In this document: positions 1 through 7,105 of the stretch, piece after piece
Layout of the letters: every line of letters starts with the position of its first letter
How positions within the stretch are numbered: position 1 is the first letter of the stretch
NCBI RefSeq assembly: GCF_017873175.1
Contig: NZ_JAGGJW010000001.1
Span: 372,001-436,000, forward strand
From: Neorhizobium petrolearium
GTDB taxonomy: Bacteria > Pseudomonadota > Alphaproteobacteria > Rhizobiales > Rhizobiaceae
Direction of reading: 5' to 3'
Length of the DNA: 64,000 nucleotides
Notes under the pieces: model-generated
Database searches by the model: none
What the model was told of the DNA's origin: nothing
Seen by the model: the letters and a program-made list of their open reading frames with translations, nothing else
Program-made: the position numbers and the translations under genes

Positions 1-146
1 ACATGATTGTTGCGGCGATCACCATGGCGATGGGGATGATGATGCTGCCGCCGACGTCGATCTCATTGCCCTTCAAGATTCTTTTCTTTGTGCTGATCGA
101 CGGCTGGAACCTGTTGGTCGGCAGTCTGATTCGCTCATTCAACTGA
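1..146 (+). CDS. fliP: FliP, flagellar type III export gate protein (3' end only)
   Basis: Only the last 47 or so codons are present; the gene runs in from the left edge and stops with TGA at 144-146. The readable tail has the hydrophobic FliP C-terminus: a Met/Ala-rich membrane segment, the [10 protein letters not shown] stretch and a final helix containing [10 protein letters not shown]. FliP forms the inner-membrane export gate with FliQ and FliR, both of which are encoded about 20 kb downstream in this window. It is the last gene of an upstream flagellar operon, since the next gene lies on the opposite strand and converges on it. The identity rests on this tail and on context. Confidence 0.85.
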   Translation, partial: MIVAAITMAMGMMMLPPTSISLPFKILFFVLIDGWNLLVGSLIRSFN

Positions 147-203
147 CTGCAAGGTCCTTCGAAAGGAAACGGCCGGGTGTTTCCCGGCCGTTTCGAGCTT
201 GCG

Positions 204-2153
204 TCAGGCTTCGCGTGAGATGAACGGGCCGTTCCGTGGTGGCAATACGGGCACGTCGAAGTGATCGGGCGGCAACTTTGCCTTCGCGCGATCCGCCATC
301 ATCGTGTATGCCGTTTCGAGGTGACGGCAGAAGCGCTCGGCATCAAAAAGCGGATGCGTGAAACGGTTGGCTTCCAGCCGCTTTCTGATCTGTGCGAGCT
401 CTTCCCTGTTGTTGTAATAATGGACTGCGCGACGGACGTAGTCGTCGGCATCGTCGGCGATCATTTCCGGCAGGCCCAGGGCATTCAGCAGGCTTTCGCT
501 GACCCGGGAAGCGAAGTTGACGCCCTTGTGGGTCAGCATTGGCAGGCCGGCCCATAGCTTTTCCGAGGTCGTCGTATGGCCGTTGTAAGGATAGGTATCC
601 AGGCCGAGATCTGTTAGCGCGACGCGATCGATATATGCCGCATAATCGTTTACGCGATCCCCGAACAGGATGCGGTCGGCGGAAATGCCTGCATCGGTAA
701 AAGCCTTGAGCAAATTCTTGCGCGCTCCAAACCGTTCCCGGCAGATGAGGAAGAAGTAGCTTTCCGGAGCCTCCGTGAGGATGCGTATCCAAAGATCGAC
801 GGTTGCGCGGGTGAACTTCCAATGGCTGTGGAAGCAGGAGAAGATGAAGGCGTCCTTCGGCATCTTGCAGACTGCCCGATCGATCGACCGCGGAAGTGGC
901 CGATGGATCGCGTCGTTCGGAAAGAAGGTCTCCGGCATCCAGCAGAGCTTTTCATAATAATTGGAGATCGAAGTTTCGGGCACCACCGTGTGGTCGCAAA
1001 TCAGATAGTCGATATCGACGTTGCAGACTGTGCCGGGGTAGCCGAGCCAGGTGGCGTGCACAGGCGCGGTAAAGCGGTTCATCACCCACACCCGGTTCTC
1101 GGCCGTATGGCCGTGCAGGTCGACGAGAATATCGATATTCTCGGCCTTGACGGCGTCGGCTGCCTCGTCGTCCGTCATGTCGCGAATTCTGACGATCTTG
1201 CCCCATTCGTCGCGATTAGCCTTGTTATGGTCGCGAAGATGCTCCGGGTCGGCATTGCAGAAGATCGTGATCTCGAAACGATCCTTGTCATGCGCTTCGA
1301 GAACGCCGCGGAAGGCTTTCATAACCGCGTGTTCTGTCCAAAGGTCGGCAGAGAGATAGCCGATGCGGAGCTTATCGCCCCATTGGTGAGGCATTGAGAG
1401 CCTTTTCGCAGGCCCATGCCAGGGCTTTCTTTCGCCGCGACCGGCGCCCGCCATGGAGTTTGCCTTTTCGTCATCGCACCAGCGGATGTTGTAGAGCGAT
1501 ACCTCGTCCAGGATCGCTTCAAAGTCGCCGGCTGCAATCTCCTGCTTGAGGATCGGTTCATATTCCGCGAGCACTTCGTAGTTAAGGCTGTCGCGAATGA
1601 CAGAGAGATAGAAATTGCGGACGATCTTGTCGTCGCGGTCTTTTGCGAAGACATCCAGAATGAACTGATTTTCCTCGTCGCTGCGATCCTGGAGCTTGAT
1701 CGAGCGCACCGCAAGCTGCCGGTGGGGCCGTTCCGTGCTTTCACCGAGAGTCTTCCGGAAGGCTTCCGTGCCTTCCAGGTTTTGTCGCATCAGCGCGGCC
1801 GACATCATGAGCGCCATGTCCGGATCGGCGAGCGCTTCATTGAGAATCCGTTTGCCGAGGCGAAGCAGGCTTATGTCGTCGCCGTTCGACAGATGAAGTC
1901 TCATGGCTTCACGCAGGTACTTGATCCGATGGGGAGAGTTCTGTTCCCCGGCAAGCTGAAACGCCTGGGCAGCTTCGGCCTTCATCTTGAGCTTTACGAG
2001 CGTTGCACCCAATAGCGCGTAGTGCCTTGGATCCTTTTGAACATCCAGCAGCCTGTTCAGGATGGCCAGGACATCATGATATTGGGCTTTGTCGAAATAT
2101 CTTTGGGCATTGAGATACTGCCGTTTCAACTTAATGCTGTTCAACCGTCCCAC
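204..2153 (-). CDS. TPR-containing GT41 (O-GlcNAc-transferase/SPINDLY-like) glycosyltransferase
   Basis: A 649-residue protein with an N-terminal helical, TPR-like part (about 1-220) and a C-terminal GT41 catalytic region starting near residue 260. Visible family motifs are DLHGHT (345-350), WLGYPGT (369-375), the nucleotide-binding FHSHWKFT (441-448, with the expected Lys at 446) and YPYNGHTTTSE (521-531). Family members transfer GlcNAc or other sugars from UDP-sugars to Ser/Thr. The gene lies alone on the minus strand between fliP and flaA and shares a 320-bp divergent upstream region with flaA. Flagellin O-glycosylation is therefore an attractive role, but this is inferred from position. 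Glu531 sits where human OGT has the essential Asp925, a conservative change that may affect donor binding. Confidence 0.85.
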   Translation of the reverse strand: MGRLNSIKLKRQYLNAQRYFDKAQYHDVLAILNRLLDVQKDPRHYALLGATLVKLKMKAEAAQAFQLAGEQNSPHRIKYLREAMRLHLSNGDDISLLRLGKRILNEALADPDMALMMSAALMRQNLEGTEAFRKTLGESTERPHRQLAVRSIKLQDRSDEENQFILDVFAKDRDDKIVRNFYLSVIRDSLNYEVLAEYEPILKQEIAAGDFEAILDEVSLYNIRWCDDEKANSMAGAGRGERKPWHGPAKRLSMPHQWGDKLRIGYLSADLWTEHAVMKAFRGVLEAHDKDRFEITIFCNADPEHLRDHNKANRDEWGKIVRIRDMTDDEAADAVKAENIDILVDLHGHTAENRVWVMNRFTAPVHATWLGYPGTVCNVDIDYLICDHTVVPETSISNYYEKLCWMPETFFPNDAIHRPLPRSIDRAVCKMPKDAFIFSCFHSHWKFTRATVDLWIRILTEAPESYFFLICRERFGARKNLLKAFTDAGISADRILFGDRVNDYAAYIDRVALTDLGLDTYPYNGHTTTSEKLWAGLPMLTHKGVNFASRVSESLLNALGLPEMIADDADDYVRRAVHYYNNREELAQIRKRLEANRFTHPLFDAERFCRHLETAYTMMADRAKAKLPPDHFDVPVLPPRNGPFISREA

Positions 2154-2473
2154 TCCAAATCATAGCTGTGCCGGGCATCGCGACAGGCCCGCTTTCACCC
2201 ATCGTGGCAGGCCAAGCTTGCATGAAGCCGACTTCGGCAAATTCCCGTCGATATAAACCAATGATTAACTACGTCCGCCAACACGCTCTTCGTACCGGCT
2301 TCGCTTAAAGGACTTGGCAAGGATTGGCTGCGAGATTTTCCGCACACGACGGGTTTGGTATCCCTTCCGAGCGAAGGAACCGAGTTGGCATGATGCCGGA
2401 CCGAAGTGACCGGTAAAACATCCAGTCCGGTATGTCCCCCCAAAAGTATTTCGTTCAAAGGGACAATCAAATC
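2154..2473. other. Divergent intergenic region between GT41 gene and flaA
   Basis: A 320-bp non-coding stretch that must hold the promoters of both the glycosyltransferase gene (leftward) and flaA (rightward). I see an inverted repeat CCTTC/GAAGG at 2363-2377 and a SD-covering hairpin at 2433-2465 (listed separately). The CATCGAAAC-N5-GTTAACC module found before flaB and flaC is not present here. No gene is visible. Confidence 0.6.
2433..2465 (+). promoter_or_regulatory. flaA leader hairpin occluding the Shine-Dalgarno
   Basis: TGTCCC (2433-2438) is perfectly complementary to GGGACA (2460-2465). The right arm includes most of the only SD-like sequence (AGGGA, 2459-2463), which lies 10 nt before the flaA ATG. 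Hairpins at the equivalent place precede flaB and flaC. In those two the third pair is U-G, while here it is U-A, so pairing is preserved despite sequence change. It is a plausible target for FlbT, which acts on flagellin mRNA leaders in Caulobacter. Confidence 0.5.
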
Positions 2474-3739
2474 ATGGCTAGCATTCTTACCAACATCAAC
2501 GCGATGGCGGCTCTCCAGACGCTGCGGAGCATCAGCTCCGACATGGAGACGACGCAGGACCGTATTTCGACTGGCATGCGCGTCGGCACTGCTTCCGATA
2601 ACGCTGCCTACTGGTCGATCGCAACCACCATGCGTTCCGACAACGCGGCTCTTTCGTCCGTCCAGGATGCGATGGGCCTCGGCGCAGCCAAGGTCGACAC
2701 AGCCTATTCCGGCATGGAAGCTGCAATCGACGTTGTCCAGGAAATCAAGAACAAGCTCGTTACAGCCGCCGAAGGCAGCGCCGACAAGACGAAGATTCAG
2801 GAAGAAATCTCCCAGCTCCAGGATCAGCTGAAGAGCATCGCTTCCTCCGCCTCCTTCTCCGGCGAAAACTGGCTGCAGGCCGAAATCGGCGGCGCTGCGA
2901 ACGCGACCACGGGCGTTGTCGAAGCCGGCAGCGCGATCACCAAGCAGATCGTTGGTTCCTTCACGCGCGATGCCGACGGCAATGTCGCGGTCAAGACTGT
3001 CGACGTAGAACTCGATGAATCGAACGTCCTGTTCGATCTTTCGGGCGGCAATGCCGGCCTTCTCGACGCGAACATGATGAAGGGTATGCGCGCGATCGAC
3101 TATGACGACGGCACGACCAACTCCGTCCAGTACTACGGTACCGTCAACACGACTGCCATCTACGACACCACCGCTCAGTGGAAGGATGTCGGCGGCGGCG
3201 TCTTCATGAAGGGCGACACCAACGGCGTCTTTACGACCGGCGCAAGCGGCACCTACCTCATCAAGGTTGGCGGTGCTTACATCGATGCCGTCTACACGAC
3301 CGAAGGCTACGACTTCTCGGCCGGTGCGACAGCCACCAGCGGCGTTTCCTATTCGCTGAATGTCTCCGTGTCGGAACTGGACATCACCAAGCTCGACGAC
3401 TACCGCAACGGCGGCAACAGCGATCTGGGCATGGGCGGCACGAATGTCAGCGACGAGGATGTCATCGCGGCCCTGACCTCGTTCGTCGACGGTCAGCTGG
3501 AACTGATGACCAGCGCTGCAGCCAAGCTCGGTGCGGTCTCGCAGCGCATCGAGATGCAGCAGGACTTTGTCAGCAAGCTCTCCGACACGCTCGACAAGGG
3601 CGTGGGTCGTCTTGTCGACGCGGACATGAACGAGGAGTCGACGAAGCTCAAGGCCCTGCAGACCCAGCAGCAGCTTGCGATCCAGTCGCTCTCGATCGCC
3701 AACTCCGACTCGCAGAACATCCTCTCGCTCTTCCGTTAA
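2474..3739 (+). CDS. flaA: Flagellin A
   Basis: A 421-residue flagellin, the filament subunit. The conserved N-terminal D0/D1 region starts MASILTNINAM, and the C-terminal coiled region ends QNILSLFR. The variable middle (about 130-300) replaces the D2/D3 domains. The start at 2474 is preferred over an upstream in-frame ATG at 2432 because the mature family N-terminus begins here and an SD-like sequence precedes it. It is the first of four tandem flagellin genes, closely related to flaB and flaC, and forms a monocistronic unit with a strong terminator 50 bp downstream. In the Rhizobiaceae such sets build complex, rigid filaments in which this first gene usually gives the principal subunit (family knowledge). 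The flaA-D names here follow gene order only. Confidence 0.95.
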   Translation: MASILTNINAMAALQTLRSISSDMETTQDRISTGMRVGTASDNAAYWSIATTMRSDNAALSSVQDAMGLGAAKVDTAYSGMEAAIDVVQEIKNKLVTAAEGSADKTKIQEEISQLQDQLKSIASSASFSGENWLQAEIGGAANATTGVVEAGSAITKQIVGSFTRDADGNVAVKTVDVELDESNVLFDLSGGNAGLLDANMMKGMRAIDYDDGTTNSVQYYGTVNTTAIYDTTAQWKDVGGGVFMKGDTNGVFTTGASGTYLIKVGGAYIDAVYTTEGYDFSAGATATSGVSYSLNVSVSELDITKLDDYRNGGNSDLGMGGTNVSDEDVIAALTSFVDGQLELMTSAAAKLGAVSQRIEMQQDFVSKLSDTLDKGVGRLVDADMNEESTKLKALQTQQQLAIQSLSIANSDSQNILSLFR

Positions 3740-3789
3740 TCGGAACACGGGCAATTGGCGCGGAGGCTGACCGCGCCAAGGGGGTATTG

Positions 3790-3829
3790 AAGGCCGCGCC
3801 CTTACCGGGGGCGCGGCCTTTTAATTTTT
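3790..3829 (+). terminator. Rho-independent terminator of flaA
   Basis: A perfect 12-bp stem (3790-3801 with 3809-3820), a 7-nt loop and a T-rich tail TTTTAATTTTT. It closes the flaA transcription unit. Confidence 0.9.
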
Positions 3830-3875
3830 CGTCCGTGCTTCAATCTTCATTAACTATATTAAGGTTACCTAAGCC

Positions 3876-3914
3876 CATCGAAACGGCGAGTTAACCAGAA
3901 AAATTAACTGGTTA
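3876..3914 (+). promoter_or_regulatory. flaB upstream module with inverted repeat
   Basis: CATCGAAAC (3876-3884), five bases, then GTTAACC (3890-3896). The same arrangement occurs before flaC, at exactly the same distance (119 bp) from the start codon. It overlaps a perfect 7-bp inverted repeat TAACCAG/CTGGTTA (3892-3898, 3908-3914). The conservation against a diverged background suggests a promoter or activator site for class III flagellar genes. Rem's leader region carries only the related TATCGAAAC (14215-14223). The factor is unknown. Confidence 0.5.
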
Positions 3915-3955
3915 GCAAGCATGATGCTGACCGCTGTTCCCGGTGGAATCCGGAA

Positions 3956-3988
3956 TGTCCCTTTTCGTAATCAGCCACTCAAGGGGCA
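3956..3988 (+). promoter_or_regulatory. flaB leader hairpin occluding the Shine-Dalgarno
   Basis: TGTCCCTT (3956-3963) pairs with AAGGGGCA (3981-3988) over 8 bp, with one G-U pair and a 17-nt loop. The right arm contains the entire SD (AAGGGG), which lies 8 nt before the flaB ATG. The loop shares AGCCAxTC with the flaC loop. Confidence 0.6.
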
Positions 3989-3994
3989 CTCAGA

Positions 3995-5260
3995 ATGACA
4001 AGCATTCTTACCAACATCGCAGCCATGGCTGCTCTCCAGACCCTGCGTCAACTCGGCCAGGACATGGAAACCACGCAGGGCCGCGTTTCGACCGGCATGC
4101 GCGTCGGCACCGCTTCCGACAACGCTGCCTACTGGTCGATCGCAACCACCATGCGTTCCGACAATGGTGCTCTCTCTGCCGTTCAGGACGCCCTCGGTCT
4201 CGGCGCCGCTAAGGTCGATACGGCCTACGCTGCCATGGAATCGGCAATCGACGTTGTTCAGGAAATCAAGAACAAGCTCGTAGCCGCAACCGAACCCGGC
4301 GTCGACAAGGCGAAGGTCCAGGAAGAAATCACTCAGCTCCAGGATCAGCTGAAGAGCATCGCTTCCTCCGCCTCCTTCTCCGGTGAAAACTGGCTGCAGA
4401 CCGAAATCGGCGGCGCGGCCAACGCGACCACCGGCGTCATCGAAGCCGGCAGCGCAGTCACCAAACAGATTGTTGGTTCCTTCATCCGTGACGCCGATGG
4501 CAATGTTTCGGTTAAGACGGTCAACGTCGAACTCGATGAATCGAACGTCCTGTTCGATCTTTCGGGCGGCAATGCCGGCCTTCTCGACATGAACATGCTC
4601 AAGGGTTCGCGCGCGATCGACTATGACGATGGCACGACCAACTCCGTCCAGTATTACGGCCAGATCAACACGACTGCCATCTACGACACCAACGCTGAGT
4701 GGAAGGACATCGGTGGCGGCGTCTTCATGAAGGGCGACACCAACGGCGTCTTCACGACCGGCGCAAGCGGCACCTACCTCATCAAGGTCGGCGGTGCTTA
4801 TATCGATGCCGTCTACACCACCAAGGGGTACGATTTCTCGGCTGGTGCGACGGCCACGACCGGTGCGGCATACTCGCTGAACGTCTCCGTCTCGGAACTG
4901 GACATCACCAAGCTCGACGACTACCGCAACGGCGGCAACAGCGATCTGGGCATGGGCGGCACGAATGTCAGCGATGAAGACATCATGGCTGCTCTGACCT
5001 CGTTCGTCGACGGCCAGCTGGAACTGATGACCAGCGCTGCTGCGAAACTCGGTGCGGTTTCGAGCCGCGTTCAGATGCAGGAGGACTTTGTCAGCAAGCT
5101 CTCCGACTCGATCGACAGCGGTGTTGGCCGCCTGGTCGATGCGGAGATGAACGAGGAGTCGACGAAACTGAAGGCGCTGCAGACCCAGCAGCAGCTTGCG
5201 ATCCAGTCGCTCTCGATCGCCAACTCCGACTCGCAGAACATCCTCTCGCTCTTCCGTTAA
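3995..5260 (+). CDS. flaB: Flagellin B
   Basis: A 421-residue flagellin, colinear with FlaA and FlaC from end to end, starting MTSILTNIAAM and ending QNILSLFR. The N-terminal (1-130) and C-terminal (310-421) coiled regions are the conserved polymerisation domains. The central insert (YDDGTTNSVQYYG and onwards) is shared with FlaA and FlaC. The start has a clear SD (AAGGGG) 8 nt upstream, inside a hairpin. A 160-bp block (4698-4857) is identical to flaC 6214-6373, pointing to recent gene conversion. It is a single-gene transcription unit with its own upstream module and terminator. Confidence 0.95.
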   Translation: MTSILTNIAAMAALQTLRQLGQDMETTQGRVSTGMRVGTASDNAAYWSIATTMRSDNGALSAVQDALGLGAAKVDTAYAAMESAIDVVQEIKNKLVAATEPGVDKAKVQEEITQLQDQLKSIASSASFSGENWLQTEIGGAANATTGVIEAGSAVTKQIVGSFIRDADGNVSVKTVNVELDESNVLFDLSGGNAGLLDMNMLKGSRAIDYDDGTTNSVQYYGQINTTAIYDTNAEWKDIGGGVFMKGDTNGVFTTGASGTYLIKVGGAYIDAVYTTKGYDFSAGATATTGAAYSLNVSVSELDITKLDDYRNGGNSDLGMGGTNVSDEDIMAALTSFVDGQLELMTSAAAKLGAVSSRVQMQEDFVSKLSDSIDSGVGRLVDAEMNEESTKLKALQTQQQLAIQSLSIANSDSQNILSLFR

Positions 5261-5288
5261 TCCGGAAAGTCATAGAGCCTCAACCAGG

Positions 5289-5319
5289 AGGCCGCGCTCG
5301 ACGGGCGCGGCCTTTTTTT
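5289..5319 (+). terminator. Rho-independent terminator of flaB
   Basis: A 9-bp GC-rich stem (AGGCCGCGC, 5289-5297, with GCGCGGCCT, 5305-5313), a 7-nt loop and a run of seven T. Confidence 0.9.
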
Positions 5320-5394
5320 GTGCCCGTCATTTTTTTATTAACTTTCGTAAATGGCAGTTTAACCTTTGTTAACCATTTCTCCCTTAGATGGGCT

Positions 5395-5435
5395 CATCGA
5401 AACGATGGGTTAACCAAGACGAAGAAGAGGTTAAC
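5395..5435 (+). promoter_or_regulatory. flaC upstream module
   Basis: CATCGAAAC (5395-5403), five bases, then GTTAACC (5409-5415), in the same order, spacing and distance to the ATG (119 bp) as before flaB. A second GGTTAAC lies at 5429-5435, exactly 21 bp (two helical turns) after the first GGTTAAC at 5408, as expected for cooperative binding of a dimeric activator. The binding protein is not identifiable from sequence. Confidence 0.5.
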
Positions 5436-5477
5436 GGGCATCAAGCCAAGCCATCGCTTGCCGGTGCAATCCCGGAA

Positions 5478-5507
5478 TGTCCCTTTCATCTAGCCAATCA
5501 AGGGGCA
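5478..5507 (+). promoter_or_regulatory. flaC leader hairpin occluding the Shine-Dalgarno
   Basis: TGTCCCTT (5478-5485) pairs with AAGGGGCA (5500-5507), 8 bp with one G-U and a 14-nt loop. The SD AAGGGG (5500-5505) is fully paired. It has the same arms as flaB with a different loop length. Confidence 0.6.
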
Positions 5508-5513
5508 CTCACA

Positions 5514-6779
5514 ATGACCAGCATTCTTACCAATATCGCAGCTATGGCTGCTCTTCAGACTCTGCGCCAGATCGGCTCCGATCTTGAGAAAACGCAGAGC
5601 CGCGTTTCGACCGGCCTACGTGTCGGCACCGCTTCCGATAATGCCGCCTACTGGTCGATCGCAACGACCATGCGTTCCGACAACGCGGCTCTTTCCGCTG
5701 TTCAGGACGCTCTCGGTCTCGGCGCCGCCAAGGTCGACACTGCCTACGCTGCCATGGAAACCGTCGTTGACGTCGTCAAGGAAATCAAGAGCAAGCTCGT
5801 TGCCGCGACCGAGGCCGGCGTCGACAAGGCCAAGATCCAGGAAGAGATTACGCAACTGCAGGATCAGCTCCGCAGCATCGCCTCCTCCGCCTCCTTCTCC
5901 GGTGAAAACTGGCTGCAGGCCGATATCGGCGGCGCTTCGAATGCGAATGGCATTATCCAGGCAGGGGATGCTGTCACCAAACAGGTGGTTGCTTCGTTCA
6001 TTCGCGGTGCCGACGGTAATATCGCGGTCCAGACGGTCGACGTTAAGCTCGACGAGACGAATGTCCTTTTCGACCTTTCGGGTGGCAATGCCGGCCTTCT
6101 CGACATGAACATGATGAAGGGTTCGCGCGCCATTAGCTACGACGACGGCACGACCAATCATGTCCAGTATTATGGCGTGGTCAATACAACTGCCCTGTAT
6201 GACACCAGCGCCCAGTGGAAGGACATCGGTGGCGGCGTCTTCATGAAGGGCGACACCAACGGCGTCTTCACGACCGGCGCAAGCGGCACCTACCTCATCA
6301 AGGTCGGCGGTGCTTATATCGATGCCGTCTACACCACCAAGGGGTACGATTTCTCGGCTGGTGCGACGGCCACTGCCGGTGCATCGTATTCGCTGAATGT
6401 TTCCGTCGCCGAACTGGACATCACCAAGCTCGATGACTACCGCAACGGCGGCACTAGCGATCTGGGCATGGGCGGTACCAATGTCAGTGACGAAGACATC
6501 ATGGCAGCGCTTCTCTCCTTTGTGGATACGCAGCTCGAAGCGCTCACCAGTTCGACTGCCAAGCTTGGTTCGATCTCGATGCGTATCGAGATGCAGGAGG
6601 ATTTCGTCTCCAAGCTGACCGACTCGATCGATAGCGGCATCGGCCGCCTGGTCGACGCAGACATGAACGAGGAGTCGACGAAACTCAAGGCGCTGCAGAC
6701 CCAGCAGCAGCTTGCGATCCAGTCGCTCTCGATCGCCAACACCAGTTCCGAGAATATTCTGTCGCTCTTCCGTCAGTAA
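5514..6779 (+). CDS. flaC: Flagellin C
   Basis: A 421-residue flagellin starting MTSILTNIAAM and ending ENILSLFRQ. An in-frame ATG 126 bp upstream (5388) is rejected because that extension covers the conserved upstream module and leader hairpin, and the family N-terminus begins at 5514 with a good SD. Domain layout is as for FlaA and FlaB. It shares a 160-bp identical segment with flaB, while the flanking sequence has diverged. It is monocistronic, followed by a terminator at 6841-6871. Confidence 0.95.
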   Translation: MTSILTNIAAMAALQTLRQIGSDLEKTQSRVSTGLRVGTASDNAAYWSIATTMRSDNAALSAVQDALGLGAAKVDTAYAAMETVVDVVKEIKSKLVAATEAGVDKAKIQEEITQLQDQLRSIASSASFSGENWLQADIGGASNANGIIQAGDAVTKQVVASFIRGADGNIAVQTVDVKLDETNVLFDLSGGNAGLLDMNMMKGSRAISYDDGTTNHVQYYGVVNTTALYDTSAQWKDIGGGVFMKGDTNGVFTTGASGTYLIKVGGAYIDAVYTTKGYDFSAGATATAGASYSLNVSVAELDITKLDDYRNGGTSDLGMGGTNVSDEDIMAALLSFVDTQLEALTSSTAKLGSISMRIEMQEDFVSKLTDSIDSGIGRLVDADMNEESTKLKALQTQQQLAIQSLSIANTSSENILSLFRQ

Positions 6780-6840
6780 GCGGCGCTCTTGGCTAGGAGC
6801 GGTTCGTCCCGCTCTGACACGACGGCAATATTCAGGAGAG

Positions 6841-6871
6841 AAAACCGCGTCTCGCAAGGGGCGCGGTTTTT
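6841..6871 (+). terminator. Rho-independent terminator of flaC
   Basis: A 9-bp stem AAAACCGCG (6841-6849) with CGCGGTTTT (6862-6870) and a tail of five T. The A-tract on the 5' side would also allow weak termination in the other direction. Confidence 0.85.
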
Positions 6872-7105
6872 CATATTGGCTGCGTGGCTTGCGCGAAGCC
6901 TGCACGGGCGTCGCGTTCGGGCATTCAGACCTCATTAACAACTTGCCAATCCACGATTGCCTTTGATAACTGTCGTATTAACGATTTGTTAAGAACGACA
7001 GGCCGCCCGCATCCGCGATGCAGAGGGGGCGGTAAGCATGATGCCTCTCGTCGTTTCCGGTGATGCACTCCGGATTGTTCAGATTATCTGACCGAGGCAC
7101 GGCCA
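6872..7105 (+). promoter_or_regulatory. flaD upstream region with full CtrA-type box
   Basis: This is the rest of the 326-bp gap between flaC and flaD. TTAA-CGATTTG-TTAA (6978-6992) fits the CtrA consensus TTAA-N7-TTAA exactly and sits inside a perfect inverted repeat TGTCGT/ACGACA (6971-6976, 6995-7000). Near the start codon, TCAGA-TTA-TCTGA (about 7078-7092) forms a tight hairpin that differs from the SD hairpins of flaA-C. The CATCGAAAC module is absent. flaD control therefore appears distinct from that of the other three flagellin genes. Confidence 0.5.

Noticed and set aside
2195..3754. 519-codon open frame antisense to flaA
   Set aside because: It mirrors a certain flagellin gene; similar long antisense frames lie opposite flaC (5616-6941) and flaD. 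They follow from GC-rich codon bias, with Val/Asp/Arg-rich composition and no motifs.
5359..5372. TTAACCTTTGTTAA upstream of flaC as a CtrA site
   Set aside because: The half-sites are 6 bp apart, not 7, so it does not meet the consensus.
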